DNA of 64,000 bases from Agapetus fuscipes. Its lineage: Eukaryota > Arthropoda > Insecta > Trichoptera > Glossosomatidae. The notes below the pieces were generated by a model. It did no database searches. It saw only the letters and a program-made list of their open reading frames with translations, and was not told where the DNA came from. A program made the translations under genes and the position numbers. The first letter of the stretch is position 1, and each line of letters opens with the position of its first letter. Where the stretch lies: the NCBI GenBank assembly GCA_951799405.1, contig OX637362.1, positions 11,146,493-11,210,492 of the forward strand, in the 5' to 3' direction. Positions 30,393 to 42,892 of this stretch are shown piece by piece.

Positions 30393-30477
30393 TAAACAGC
30401 GTTCAGAAAATGAATAAAATAACAATACCCATGTCATTTTATGAGTAGCGGTCCATGTAATCTTCCCGGCGGATTTC

Positions 30478-30594
30478 TTATAAATTTTCTTCGGAGTGGA
30501 AGCAGCAAAACACGTACATTGGTTCAAGTTGAGACACTTCCTGGACCGCTTTCACCTGCGGCTTGAAATTTTCTGGTCGAGAAAAACATCCCAC
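30478..30594 (-). CDS. Unidentified exon-like segment
   Basis: After a strong acceptor TTTTTTTTGCAG, 38 codons are open (GCFSRPENFKPQVKAVQEVS onward) to TAA 30478. An 81-bp interval separates it from a donor AGAAG/GTAATA at 30676. Reading across that joint stays open for 15 more codons upstream, but I find no ATG. Not recognised; could be a short transcript or chance. Confidence 0.25.
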   Translation of the reverse strand: MGCFSRPENFKPQVKAVQEVSQLEPMYVFCCFHSEENL

Positions 30595-31560
30595 CTGCAA
30601 AAAAAACAATATGATAAAATATCGTATCCGATGTTTGAAATGAACTTCACCATATAATAATAAGTGTAATATTACCTTCTCTACGAATAAAACTTGCAGC
30701 GATGGAATATAATGTCCTTTTTACTGAATAGTTCACGTTTTTAGATCGAAGACAAAGTTTTTAACTCCGCGTGGAATCTGCTCTGGGGGGAAGTACGGAA
30801 ATGGCTGGGTTTTGCTACATGCAGAGCGAGCGTAGTAATAATATTTCACTTTATAATTTGACCATGAATTAGACACGGCGATTAAAACAAAATTTCATTT
30901 ACCAGTGAAGTTATAAGTTTTACAGATTCCTGTATTTTATATTTCCTAATATCTACCTTCATTGACCCAAAACTTGAACAAAAATGGTGATTAAGACGCA
31001 CGATCCTTTAGTCAAACTGAGATATTAGCGCCTCTACTTATAAGAGCAGTCAAAGCTCTTTATAACGATAGGTAGATGCGACTTTTCCGGGTTTGACTCT
31101 GACGTCGTTTTCAACTCGGAGGCCACTTTTGCCATTCTATTCAACCAACTCAGCCAGAAATACCGTAAATCTTTACCGCTCTCTAAAAAAAAAACAGAAA
31201 AGCGTACTTACATAAATAAAAATCAAATCTGATCTCTGCGTTTGAGTTGATAAATTTTCTTTTAAAGAAAATTACTTGAAAGACAAAAAAGTACCTACGT
31301 AATACTTAAAAAGTAAAAAGTCATTAACTTTTAAACTGCGTTTATAAAACTGCAATTGTCCTTTGTGCATCTAAAAGAGCATCGTTTAATTAAGATAAAA
31401 TATTAAAAGTGATAATTTACTTCTGTGATTATATCTATGGAGGATAATATAAAACTGTCGTGTTAGTTTTAAGAATAATAATATAAACACAAAATAATAA
31501 CAATTAAGTAATTATTAAATAAAGTATTGTAAGATTTTAGAGGTAATTTTGTGTGTTCAG

Positions 31561-31834
31561 CAATATATTTCTATTGCATTTTAATAAAAAGAAAGTGAAT
31601 GAAACTGCACGCAGCTGTTGACAAGGAAGGCTTTAGTAATATTAACATGCTGGCCAGTTCGACGGAGTCCAACATTTCGAAGAGTTTGATTCGTCATCAG
31701 ATTATTGGTTTTATGCAGTCTAGCATTCAGAACAATTATAATTGTCAGGGGCATTGCTTGTGCGACTACTGCTATAATTTGCTATACAACAAGTTTACAT
31801 TTTTTAAGAAGAGACCCCAAACAAAGATGACAAT
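31561..31834 (+). CDS. Unidentified exon-like segment with start codon
   Basis: ORF from ATG 31599, 78 codons to a donor-like ACAAT/GTGAGT; begins MKLHAAVDKEGFSNIN and contains CQGHCLCDYC. It could be an alternative first exon of the Xrp1-like gene. Its phase 2 end fits the bZIP frame only if the AG at 42903 is used as acceptor. No known family recognised. Confidence 0.3.
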
Positions 31835-31839
31835 GTGAG

Positions 31840-33159
31840 TTTTAAAAATATTTACTTATTCACTAATCAACACACACACCATGTTATGTTACCCTCACAA
31901 AATTAAAGGAATTTCCTTTTTTACAATAAAATAATTTAATCATTTTAAACTTTGTGATACTGCCCTGCGAAGCCACGTAGGTACCTACTGTTTCCTTTGT
32001 CTTGGAAAAGTTTTTAAACATTCCAGGAGCGTAACTAGAACTTCATATTTTCTTTTCGGTATTCTATTTACTATAAATTATTTATATATGTACGTTTTAC
32101 ATATAACTCAATGATCTTTTCATATTCTGAAGATATTATCCACGAGATAGCTTCACTACTTTTTTCCACAAACTTCTCTTCAGCATTTTCTGTTAATATT
32201 CTTTTAGAAGAATCGTGAGTAATATTCATCTTCGTTAAACAAATGATTCTCTTATTTTTATCGATAGGTACCTATAAATAAAAGGTATTTTATTAATTCA
32301 TCCTTTATTTATATCGATGCTTACTGTATCTTTAATTTTTGTATCAATGTAAGAAAACAACAGAAAGATGTACAGAGGAACTTATGTGGAACTTAATTTT
32401 TCAAACATTTAAATCCAAATAGATGATTCCAAGATCTTCGTTATTATATTTTGTATGAAAAATTCATTTTAGTTTGTGGCTGGTTTGAGAATCTGCTGTT
32501 GAAAATATAACCGAAAATGCTTCATCATGATGCAACGCTTGGAAGTCTCATCAAAATGAAGAGGTGTTAATGTTTGGACTTCAGGCGAAACCAGTAGATA
32601 CCTAATTAGGCTTGAAAACAACTGTTTGAAATACAATTTGTTGATGTGATGTAAGTTGTTGGTATAATTAATAGATATATACCTACTTACTTGAATTCTA
32701 AGCATACTGAACATTGAATATTTGATTCAGGGTCTCTATAAAAAAAAAACTTTGGAATATAATATCCTTATATATTGTATTTTTTTGTTGGGACTTTTGA
32801 TTTCAGTTTTTTAAATGGATCCACAAAACGCTTTTCATATTTAGCGAGTAGGTAGGTACACGTCTCAAATCTAAGTAACTGGGTCCCTGATTAAGAAGTA
32901 AGAACCAATTAAGTATATATTGTTGAGCCTCTTCCTTACCTATCAGGCCGCATGAAGTCATTTAAGGTACTATATTTTGTCTATGTCACATGTGCAAACT
33001 CCATTGACAAAAAAGGTCTCAACGCGTCTAACTGTGTAACAATTTAAGGTATATACTCGTATTTTTTAAACCGAGCATTTTTTCTCACAATGAAGAACCT
33101 GGACAAAAGATGATATTTATTAAGTACTGCCTAATGTACGTTTCCTATCTTATTTAGTA
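31840..33159. other. Intergenic, no feature identified
   Basis: AT-rich; TGATGCAAC at 32528-32536 is a possible C/EBP-ATF site but isolated. Confidence 0.35.
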
Positions 33160-33167
33160 GGTATCTA

Positions 33168-33537
33168 CAGGCCCGGATAAACCCTTTTCGGGGGCCTGGT
33201 GCGGGAAAAAGCTCGGGGCCCCCTATATGCCCCCCCCCTCACCCATCAACACATTTTTGTCACATCGCCAAAGATGCATATCATTTCCAAAAATGTATTT
33301 TTTATCATTTTTATCATTCGTATGCCTTATAAGACATGAGCGATAGAGCTATTTTTGTTGTAATGCATTTAAACTATTTTTTATTAGGTTAGTAATCGGG
33401 GGCCCCTTGACCGCAAATGCTTGCAAAGACATGGGGCACTGAAAAAATATATTTGAGTTGTTTGGCCCTTTGGGCCCCCCTGGGCGTGGGGGCCCTGGTT
33501 CGGTCGCACTGCTCGCACCGCCCTTAATCCGGGCCTG
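33168..33537. mobile_element. hAT-type MITE, 370 bp
   Basis: Ends CAGGCCCGGAT and ATCCGGGCCTG; duplication GGTATCTA/GGTGTCTA (33160-33167, 33538-33545). Much GC-richer than its surroundings. Confidence 0.75.
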
Positions 33538-34519
33538 GGTGTCTATAACATTGTGACGTAAGAACCCACATTATATAATGACGCAAAACGTTACGTAAGC
33601 ACATACCCCCCAAAGCACATTTACCCCCTCAACCTCCTAGCAGGAATTTGACACTAAATCTTATTTATGTCACCCCTTTTTATATAAAACCCCTTCTCAT
33701 CTACGAGTACGTCACATGTGTGTGTTTGAAAGAGTATATTTATTCCAGAATTTACATCCATATTTTTATATTTTACGCAAACAGTATCCGATATGCTTAA
33801 ATACGCTATTTGAGCATGTAAAATGAATTTATTTCCACAGGTAAGGAGCATTTCGTCTCAACAGGGTAAAACGAAAAAAAAAATATCGACGTTAAACATC
33901 AATGATTAAACTTAATTACTTACAAAATAAAATCGGTTGAAAATAAAAGATTTCATGCCTTTCAAATTTATGGTTGCCAGCATTTAAAAAAAAACATATC
34001 TACTAGTTTAGCCTGGCTACACTTCGCTGGTTGCTTTATCTGGAATTAATTTTAAGGGTAGTAAAGAAAATTCATCGAAAAAAACTTAAAGATGTTAATT
34101 TGCTTTACTGTGATTATGCTGTAAATTCTATATCAAAATCTACAGTGCAGGTATAAAGAATGAAGTCAACAAAATGTTCAGTAAACTTGTTGAGTTTTTT
34201 TTCTAAACACATACAAACAAATGCAATATTTTCATTGATTATACCTATCGCTTAGGTACTTATCATTTTTTTATCACGTCATTGTAAGATAGCACGTTCG
34301 ATTGACGTATGCACTCATTAATGTAGATATTTATAACTTTATCGATTTTCAACGAGGGAGTCCCCGTTTGTACTTTAATATTAACTTAATTTTCTATATG
34401 AGCTGTGGGTATGTATGATTCTAATTCCTAACTTGATTGATTAGATAAAGCCATGATAACATAAATATTAAATGCAAAGAAAACAAACACGACTTCAAGT
34501 TCAAGTTCTTCTAATGATG

Positions 34520-34647
34520 CATTTGTATGAAGACCTGTCAATCCAAGATGGCTGCAAGTGAACAACTGATAAGTATTCATACAAGCTTTACCAAAATTCG
34601 GTAGGTAAGAATGACCATGGGGATGAGACTTCCAGCTCAGGCATCAT
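34520..34647. mobile_element. Palindromic MITE P1, partial
   Basis: Shares TTTGTATGAAGACCTGTCAA and TTCGGTAGGTAAGAATGACC with the full copies; left arm lost. Confidence 0.55.
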
Positions 34648-35924
34648 AAGTTTATCAAAGCGTTAGCTCAACCGACGACTAAAATGTCTAAGAATAGCCC
34701 CGTAAGCGCGCATCCCTTCAAATCTCAGAAGTGAAAATGTTTGAAATAATGTTTAGATTTTTTTAAAAAAAAATTTAGCTACCAAAAGGAAGTAAAGAAC
34801 TACTTACATGTAAAACATACCCCTCGAAACTACTGTTCTGTTTTTGAAGAAAATTGTTTTGAAGTCTGGCAGTTTTTCCATATTTTCCCGCGTGGGAGGC
34901 ATAGATGACGCTTTTCCATATCTATAGCCCGCTGACCTTGAGAGTTTATCGAGTTGTTTACGTCTCGGTCGAATAAATCACTAATTTTATCATTATTCTA
35001 AAGCCCCATTACGGTCCTGCCCGGCGTGATTCAGCAAAAAATGTTAACAATACATGTGTGTCTGTTTGTATTGTGCATACATAGAAAAGTACTAATAATT
35101 TTAGTACATTTGAGTAAAGTTATGTAAAAAGTGTTTTTTCCTCGATTATGTAAATTGTAGAATCAAGCGCTTTATTAGGCCCTGTTTTTTCATCGTGGAT
35201 GTGTAACTATCACAAGTCTTTGATTCGATAGTGCCTCGAATGTACTTTAAAAATATAATATTTGCAGGCGCCTTGACTCCTCGGCGCTCATTCTTATCTT
35301 GAATCAACAAAAAGATAATTAAAACTGTTTAAATCTAACCTCTTTAGGGATTTTATCCTTAAAAATTTCCTGACCTTTCAGGAAAATGTTTTAGTGAAAA
35401 ACTAAATTCCAATGAACCGTCCACAAGTTGAGTCATGCCGTACTTCGAATACTGAAACCATCGCATAGAAATAAAAGCGTGTGAAATACACAACGGTTCA
35501 CCTAGTGAGGATTTCAGTTTCGATACATTTTTTGAAGTTACCGAGATGGTTGGTAATTATACGTGGTGTTTTGTACGTGGAGGAACGCCGGTCATGTGTT
35601 TTTGAAAATATAAAAATGTTGGTGCATATAGCAAACAGGAAAACTTATCGGAAATTACAGGCCGGCTTCGTTCTACTTCGGCTCTGTTCGTGAAAATTAC
35701 AATCCAAGTCGATGATCAGCGGCCTGTGATTGGCCAGAAATGTCGTCACTACAGCGCGCGGCTATTGGTGGAATTTATGTAGTAGATGAAAAGTAAAGAT
35801 CTGTACATATTCTGATGCAGCGTCACTAGTAGTTGGGATTTAGATGGCAATTTTTTAACAAATTGTGTTGTATGCTCAGAGCTTTTAGTTGTGTTTGGTA
35901 TTTGTTCGGACCACTTTCGAAGGT

Positions 35925-35932
35925 TATAAATA
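35925..35932 (+). promoter_or_regulatory. Xrp1: TATA box of Xrp1-like promoter
   Basis: TATAAATA lies 30 nt before a TTCACAA sequence that could be the initiator. About 110 nt upstream (35814-35824) is TGATGCAGCGT, close to a C/EBP-ATF composite site. Confidence 0.5.
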
Positions 35933-35954
35933 CGACCGCTCTTTTCAAAATTTC

Positions 35955-36209
35955 ACAATAATTTACGTATCCTGTCGGTGAACACGCGCCTCTGTTGAAC
36001 AGTTGTTAGCCCCTCGCGAGTCGCTATTTATGAAAGAAATCTGTAATTTTACAAGTTGTAATAATTCCTTACTTTTGAAAAACAGCTACAAGTCTATCAG
36101 ATTGTTTTTCGTGCGTTGAAAACTTTTCGTTTCTCAACCATTACACATTTTCGTGTGTAGAGTTTTACTTCAATTTTTGGAAGAGAAAGTTTCAGGACAA
36201 AGATTTTCA
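35955..36209 (+). other. Xrp1: Probable 5' leader exon of Xrp1-like gene
   Basis: It starts about 30 nt after a TATA box and ends at donor TTTTCA/GTAAGT. It has one ATG, at 36030, opening a 29-codon ORF that stops at 36119 (MKEICNFTSCNN start). Nothing else in the region suggests coding. Assignment to the Xrp1-like gene rests on strand and proximity only. Confidence 0.5.
36030..36119 (+). CDS. Short upstream ORF in leader exon
   Basis: A 29-codon ORF fully inside the leader exon, the only ATG there. If the leader exons are joined as proposed, it is uORF1 ahead of the overlapping 129-codon ORF. Its product resembles nothing I recognise. Confidence 0.4.
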   Translation: MKEICNFTSCNNSLLLKNSYKSIRLFFVR

Positions 36210-36461
36210 GTAAGTTTTTTAACATTGCTTCCTAATTTCTCTTGTGTTTGTTGAGTTTCAAAAACCCTTTACGCGGATTAACGATTATTTTTATTTTGGA
36301 TTTTCATTAAAAAAAATTTTTTTTTTTTCAACTTTTTTTTTTTATTAAAAAGAAAGAGTGAATTAAAACTGTTTTTTTTTTAAATAAATACAATGGTCTT
36401 TCACAGTGTGAAACACCAAACCCCAAAAAAATTAACTTTTGTTTTGAACTTACCACTAATC

Positions 36462-36930
36462 TAATCTAAGCTGCAAAGATATACATCATTTAATATTTAT
36501 ATTAAATGCATTCCCACAAGCAGACATGTATAATTTCGCGCTAACACATGTAGCATGTGGACCTACATTATAAAAACCCAATCTCAAATGAACATAAGTG
36601 CTGCAACTCTTGCCGTCCTTCCCTGAAACAGGGGTGACATTGCCAAAGTGAACCTTTTTTTTACAGTATGGGTGGTCAGCTGCATACCAACCTATAAGTC
36701 AAGAAACATAATGACAAATAACATTTTTTAAATCAATAAATAATAATATATACTTACATGGACATAAAAAAAAACTAAAACTTAAAACCAATTTCACTTT
36801 AATAAACCCTAGCCGCCAACATTATAGATCAACCGCCATTTCTTTCTATCCTTACATACTTCTTTCATTTCCTCCAGAGTCATGACCTTCTTCATGCAAG
36901 CTCTTCTTTTATTATGACTGGATATTCCAT
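36462..36930 (-). mobile_element. RTE-like LINE 3' end in Xrp1 intron 1
   Basis: Minus copy: ORF tail [20 protein letters not shown] near 36810-36900, then R1 from 36715 down to 36462. Same order and spacing as the copies at 22681 and 38504. Confidence 0.65.
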
Positions 36931-37759
36931 TCAACCTTTTGTTCAATATAATACGATACAATCATTAAATCAGAATTCATTTTTTATGCTGGTACTAATT
37001 CATTAATTTGAATATTGCTTGGTGTAGGTATATCTTCATTTTCTCTCTTATATCAATAATTGTTTTCAAATCAACGCCATTTCTATTTTATTATGCGGAT
37101 TCCATCTTCGTATGAAGAGTTTTATGAACATTTAAATTCCATCCACCGCAATCGGATGTTATATTCATGTATCTGTTTTGATCAGTCCATAACGACCAAC
37201 ACTATTTAATTTTCTAGGTATTTTTGTATAGATATCGCGAAAATGTATAAGTGAATAGGTCAAAGGTTAAAATAATCAATGAAAAGTCTATTTTCATCTT
37301 CCCGCCCACCGCCATCTTGAGTGCTGCCCACGCGTCGCTTTTCCAATAATGAACTCTGAACGAATTTTCAAAAAATAAATTTTGTGCGAACGTCATAGGT
37401 CACTAGGTACATTACTAGGTAACAAACGTTTTTGTCTATCAAATGGGCAGTCAGACGCCAATTCCACCTTTTGGCGCCTCCCGTCCCATTCTTCTGATCA
37501 TTATTTTATTATTTATCTATTTCCCAACCTGTCGGTATATATTCCGTGATCTGTGGTACACATGTATCGCAAAAATGAAAACTCGTGTAGGTAAAAAAAA
37601 AAAACTGGGTAAGGATTTTCCCTTACTATGTTTTATGAGTGAAAATCTAATAATTATGATAATATGTTAATTTTGTTTTTAAATGGGACTCGTGCAATTT
37701 TCTAAATAATTAAAATTTGGGCCATTAGGTAATGATTAAAAAAAACAAGCTGTGATATT
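36931..37759. other. Xrp1 intron 1, no feature identified
   Basis: No coding or repeat signal recognised. Similar unassigned intron sequence covers 39000-40840. Confidence 0.35.
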
Positions 37760-38055
37760 TGTCTACCGGTCTGTCTAGACTCTAGTGTTAACGCTTTTAA
37801 TTCGTATTCTAAAGGTAGTGGGTTTCATTCCAGGCGGAGCAACAACAAAAAAGTTTTTCACCGAGTTGAAGAAATAACGATTCTTATCAATTATAATCTG
37901 CGCATAGGTTCATATCCAGCCTTACACCAACTGGATCGAGCTTGGATTGGCGCTCCTAGCAAAGACTGAGTTAGTAGAGAACATTGAGGTATATATACTA
38001 GAGAAGTAACTCTTCTCGAAACACTAGGTACCCTGTAGTATGGTAGAAAGTCATA
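37760..38055 (+). repeat. S1 SINE, old copy
   Basis: TCTACCGGTCTGTCTAGACT head and CATATCCAGCCTTACACCAA body, many substitutions. Confidence 0.5.
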
Positions 38056-38503
38056 CTCGAGAAAAACGGCCCGTCAGTCTCACGCAGACTTACTCAGCGA
38101 GCGGACGTGACAGGTGCTAATACATACTGCTATAAATGGCTAAATATTGTGATTGGAGTTTTCAAACACCTTTGTTTGTGAACTTGATCAATTATAAAAC
38201 ATGCACAAGTTAAAACACATGGGATCCTAGCACAAATTAATTATTAAAACAATTGTTTAACTTTAAATATTTCGTCGCTGTGAAGTCAAACCGACATATC
38301 GAACGCATAAGTAGAGCTACATATTTTTTCCCCTAAAAGTAGGGAAAAAAATATTAATAAAAATACGAAAGAACGTAAGAGCTTTTGTATACCAATAATG
38401 TTTATTAGCGCAATTTTAAAAATATTACGTGTGATATAATTTATTTTTGTAAAAAAAAAGTTTTTCTTAAATCTATTTTCATTAATTTCACGAAGAAGAA
38501 AAT

Positions 38504-38935
38504 TATGACCCTGGAGGAAATGAAAGAAGTATGTAAGGACAGAAAGAAATGGCGGTTGATCTGTAATGTTGGCGGCTAGGGTTTATTAAATTGGAATTTG
38601 TTTTTATTTGTAAATGGATATTATGTATTTGGATATTATTATTTAGTGATGTATAAAATGTAATTTGTCGTGTGTGTTCCTTGACTTATAGGTTGGTATG
38701 CGGCTGACCACCCATGCTGTAAAAATGGTTCACTTTGCCAATGTCACCCCTGTCTCAGGGAAGGACGGCAAGAGTTGCAGGGTGTATGTCCATTTGAGAT
38801 TTGGTTTTTATGTTGTAGGTTCACATGAGGCATGTGCAAGCGCGAACTTGTACGTGTCTGGTTGTGAAAATGCATGTAATGTGAATCTCCAATGTAACAT
38901 ATCTTTGCAACTTAGATTAGATTAGATTTTATGAA
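38504..38935 (+). mobile_element. RTE-like LINE 3' end: ORF tail plus R1
   Basis: Coding end [20 protein letters not shown] stops at TAG 38577-38579, then about 100 bp of spacer and R1 from 38682. The tail ends in TTAGATTAGATTAGAT. Confidence 0.7.
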
Positions 38936-39669
38936 ACCTTTGTTAAATGTAAAATGTTATTCTGGAAATTTCATTTTATTCTGACATGCATATTTTAATA
39001 TAATAACTGTAGGGGAATTCTGTATCATAGAATAATGAGATCTCAACCCTTTTTGTCGTGTTTGAAGTGTGCCACGTGTTTCGTAAAATTATTGCTATCT
39101 CGTTTTAACCTGAGAGTACAGTGCGCGTTATTCGATGCAGAAGCGGGATAAAAACTGATTGTCTCCTTGCATCTGCATTAAAACGTTTCCAACGGACTTC
39201 GGCTTGACATTTTCCTGATTGTATGATTGTTGCGACTCTATATAATATATACCTCAATGGTAGAGAATGAAAAACTGATCTTGAGTTTATAACTCTATCC
39301 ATCGATATAAAATTATTACCTCCATGCCTGTATTACGTTTCGGAAAATTTTGTTTTTATAGGGTGCTATTTTTCCCCCGTACATATTTTGGCAACACTCG
39401 ACTTCAAATAAATAATAATTAAAAACCTACTTATTAAATTATCACCTAAAGATAATGTATTCTCTTGATTATTTAAATAATTCCTTATCTGAACGAATAC
39501 TTGTAGATAAATTAAATATGGTGCAATATGAGAAAATACCAAAAATCATCCTCAAGATGATAATAATTAAAATACACTATGTGTGTAGGGTTACCATAAT
39601 AATTACTTATGTCTCTTTAATACGGGACCTCTACCATTTAACAAAAATATCAAATCTACATTTATTTTT

Positions 39670-39840
39670 GTATTCTCCCCATGTTTATTAAATCGTAGGA
39701 AAGGATGTAACCTAAACTGCTCGAAACGCTCTAATTAAGTATTTTTTTTAATTTATAATAAACTCCCCATCTTTTTTAAATCGTAGGAAAGGCTGTAACC
39801 CATCTGTAACCTAAATTGATCGAAACATTTAAGTATGTAA
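39670..39840 (+). repeat. Imperfect tandem duplication
   Basis: ACTCCCCAT..TTTATTAAATCGTAGGAAAGG-type blocks occur twice (39672 and 39766), each followed by TGTAACC and GATCGAAAC-like sequence. Confidence 0.45.
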
Positions 39841-40844
39841 AATGTATAAATACGTTGAGCAGTCACTAGAAACATGCTGGAATCTGACAGCGTTTTTTTA
39901 AGTCTTCAACAGAAGACGGAAAATATCTTGAAAATCTTCTCATAAATGATTGATTAAAATATCCAACAAATTGTTAATCTTACTTTTTTATGTAAAATTG
40001 GGCGTAAATAGGTAAAATACACTGTGTGAAATCATTTATCATTTTATGCAGTGTAACTTTACTTGTCTGAACATTTTTCATTATCAAATATCACCAATCT
40101 TACTTTTCTCACTTTCGTGTCCCTTTTCAGTTGTATAGAACCATGGACACCCTATCATATTATAGTCAGTTGGTGTTTGAACATTTTTTCATGTCCGCAC
40201 TTGTGTAGACTTGTTGAAACTTGCACATTGAGAACTTGCAGCTAAACGAAATCCGTTTGACCTCCAAACAGCGCTACAGTATTTTATCCATAATATAGCT
40301 GTAGCTGTATAGCTATATTATGTCCATAGCTCACTCTGACACTAATAATCAAAAGCAGAGATGTCAGCTGATATATATTCCGAGAATTACATACAGTGAA
40401 ACGTGGATTAAACACTTGTTTTTCCTGCTTAGATTTAATAAATGTAAAATTAAAACATGCATTGTGTTGCTTTGGGTGTGTATCTTTATCACATAACCAC
40501 CCTAATAATTTTTATTCAATCATGCGAAGTACTTTTTTTTATTTAAATATTTTTTTCTTATTTTATCCCGTTAATGACCTACATGGACAATTGCAATCAT
40601 TTCACAAATTCTTCCTAAATCCTTAAAGACTTATCAATTCATTATTTTCATTCAAGGTCTTCCATTTGTCACATCTCATTTTTCTCTTGGCCTCCCCATA
40701 CTTCTTGTACTGTGTGTAGACCTCTTCCATACTCTTCCACGCCTCTGTTTCCTGTGCAAATCTTGACCATTTCCTAACTGGGATACCAACCATTATCAGC
40801 CCATCTTTTCTGGGGCAGACCTGAAGACCTGTTCTAATCTGATG

Positions 40845-41022
40845 CCTGGACTGGAAGTCTCATCACCACGGTAATTCTTACCTACCGAATATTGGTAGTA
40901 TTTGTATGAAGACCTGTCAATCCAAGATGGCCGCAACTGAACAGCTGATTAGACTTCATACAAAAATTACTGGTATTCGGTAGGTAAGAATTATCGTGGT
41001 GATGAGACTTTCAGCCCAGGGC
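40845..41022. mobile_element. Palindromic MITE P1
   Basis: Long arms GGAAGTCTCATCACCACGGT ... with complement GTGGTGATGAGACTTTCAGC; only about 50 bp in the middle is unpaired. It ends 90 bp before leader exon 41112. Confidence 0.75.
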
Positions 41023-41111
41023 CTACTCTGGGTGTCTATTTATCAGATCGCTACAACAATAATTAGCATGATTTGATGTTTTGTTAACAATTGTGTTCTG
41101 TATTGTTTCAG

Positions 41112-41194
41112 GTTGAGACACCATAACCGCAGGGTTGTCTCTTGGGGAGTCTAGAGGCGAAAACATTAAATTGTTTATCCAGGGAGATAATTAC
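41112..41194 (+). other. Xrp1: Probable second leader exon of Xrp1-like gene
   Basis: An 83-nt segment between acceptor TTGTTTCAG and donor TTAC/GTAAGG. It has no ATG, and stops occur in all frames, so it would be untranslated leader. Located by splice signals alone. Confidence 0.4.
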
Positions 41195-41319
41195 GTAAGG
41201 ACACCTTCCAGTATATTTATTTGTATTATAGATTCTAAGAACTCTTTTTGAAAAAAATCTTGCAAACAAATCTGCTTACCCAAAAATTAACATAAATGCT
41301 GTACGAGTATAATATAGTA

Positions 41320-41964
41320 CCCTAAACCTGCCCTTTTATAGAAACATATGTTTCTTAAACTTTATGGTCTTAGTAAAAGAGTGACAGTAATGAATAAAAT
41401 CAGGTGTGCTATTGATTAATTATTTATCTAAATTATAAAGAAAAAAATATCTTAAGAATCAACACTGTAAAAAAATAAAATATAACTTTTTACACATTTT
41501 TAATCTGCCATATTTTGGATTTTTTCTTTTTGATTAAGTACAGTGTTATACATTAGTGTCTTGCAAGAAGCTGATTTTTGATAATGTGAATGGTTTTTTT
41601 AAGAAAATGTGGAAAAACTGTTTCAAGAAATTTAATTAATTGAATAGTTTCAGTTTTTTCATATTTTCTCAAAAAATACTCATAACATAAATCCGCTTCT
41701 TATGAAACGAAAGTATTTAAAATTAAGTAATTAAAAAGAAAGATAAAAATCCAAAATGTGACAAAAAACGTGTAATTTGAAATTTTGTGTAATTTGATTT
41801 TTTTTTTTGATGTCAATTTTTAAGTTGGATATTTTTTTTATCCTTTATAATTTAGATAAATAATAATCAATACAACACACCTGATTTTTTTCATTGCTCT
41901 CACTCTTTTACTAAGACCATAATGTTAAAGAAACATATTTTTTTATAAAAGTACAGGCTTAGGG
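41320..41964. mobile_element. Fold-back element, 645 bp
   Basis: Ends CCCTAAACCTG and CAGGCTTAGGG, flanked by TA on both sides. Arms of at least 120 bp pair with mismatches (TTACTAAGACCATAATGTTA opposite ACTTTATGGTCTTAGTAA). It lies between the proposed leader exon and the first coding exon of the Xrp1-like gene. Confidence 0.7.
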
Positions 41965-42892
41965 TATAATTTAAGTATAAAGTAATTCAGCTGTTCTAGA
42001 TTTTGAAATCCAGAAAAATACATACTTTTTGAAGCTTCCTCACTTTTGATTGTGAGAATACAATATTTTGGGGCCATAAAAGAAAGATTTTATGTAAAAA
42101 TATAAATGAGCAATAAATAATGAAGTTATCTTATATTTTGTGTCAGTTTAATTATTTTACTGTCACCATTTTGGAAAGATACATTAATTCCAAAGGTTTG
42201 TAGTAAAATATCATTGAATAAGGATAGGTTTTAAAAAATATATCTATCTTTTCGCATTTTATATTTCATACAATCCCATGGGCCACTTCTAAAGTCTTTA
42301 TTCTCCAAAGTCTGAAATTGTTAAATACCCACATGAAAATCTGGAGGATTATGTGCCCAAACAAAATGATTTTTTCGCTTTATCACCAACATAAAAATAT
42401 ATATACAACGTTGATTATCCCATTTTCAGAAAAAATACATCAACCTGTGGTCAGTTATTTTGAATATTTAACAAAATAGTTTTCTTGCATTTCATAAAAT
42501 AATCAAAGTCATTATATTTTCATGTTGGTGATGTAGCTAATCAATTTATTTTTGTGTTTTAAGGTGTTATCAAATGATTCACTTTTTATTCATTACCACC
42601 CATTTTTTTTGTGTGTTCAGTATTCCATCGCTTGAGTACCCCAATAATACAATTTTACGTTTAAACTGCAGCATTAAAAGCAGCGCCTCTAGTGAGGGTT
42701 TCGGAGATTCAAATGCTATGGCTTAGTTCAAACGTTAAGTTGCATAGGTGGGGTATAGAATGCTTTAAATGGAAATGAATTCCACAGAAATGAATGAAAA
42801 TTGAATGGTTTGATTCTACCTTGTCGAGTGTGCACCAAGTATTGTCATTAAAGCGAAACACTAGCATTATTTGTGTGGTCTCTTCCCTACAG

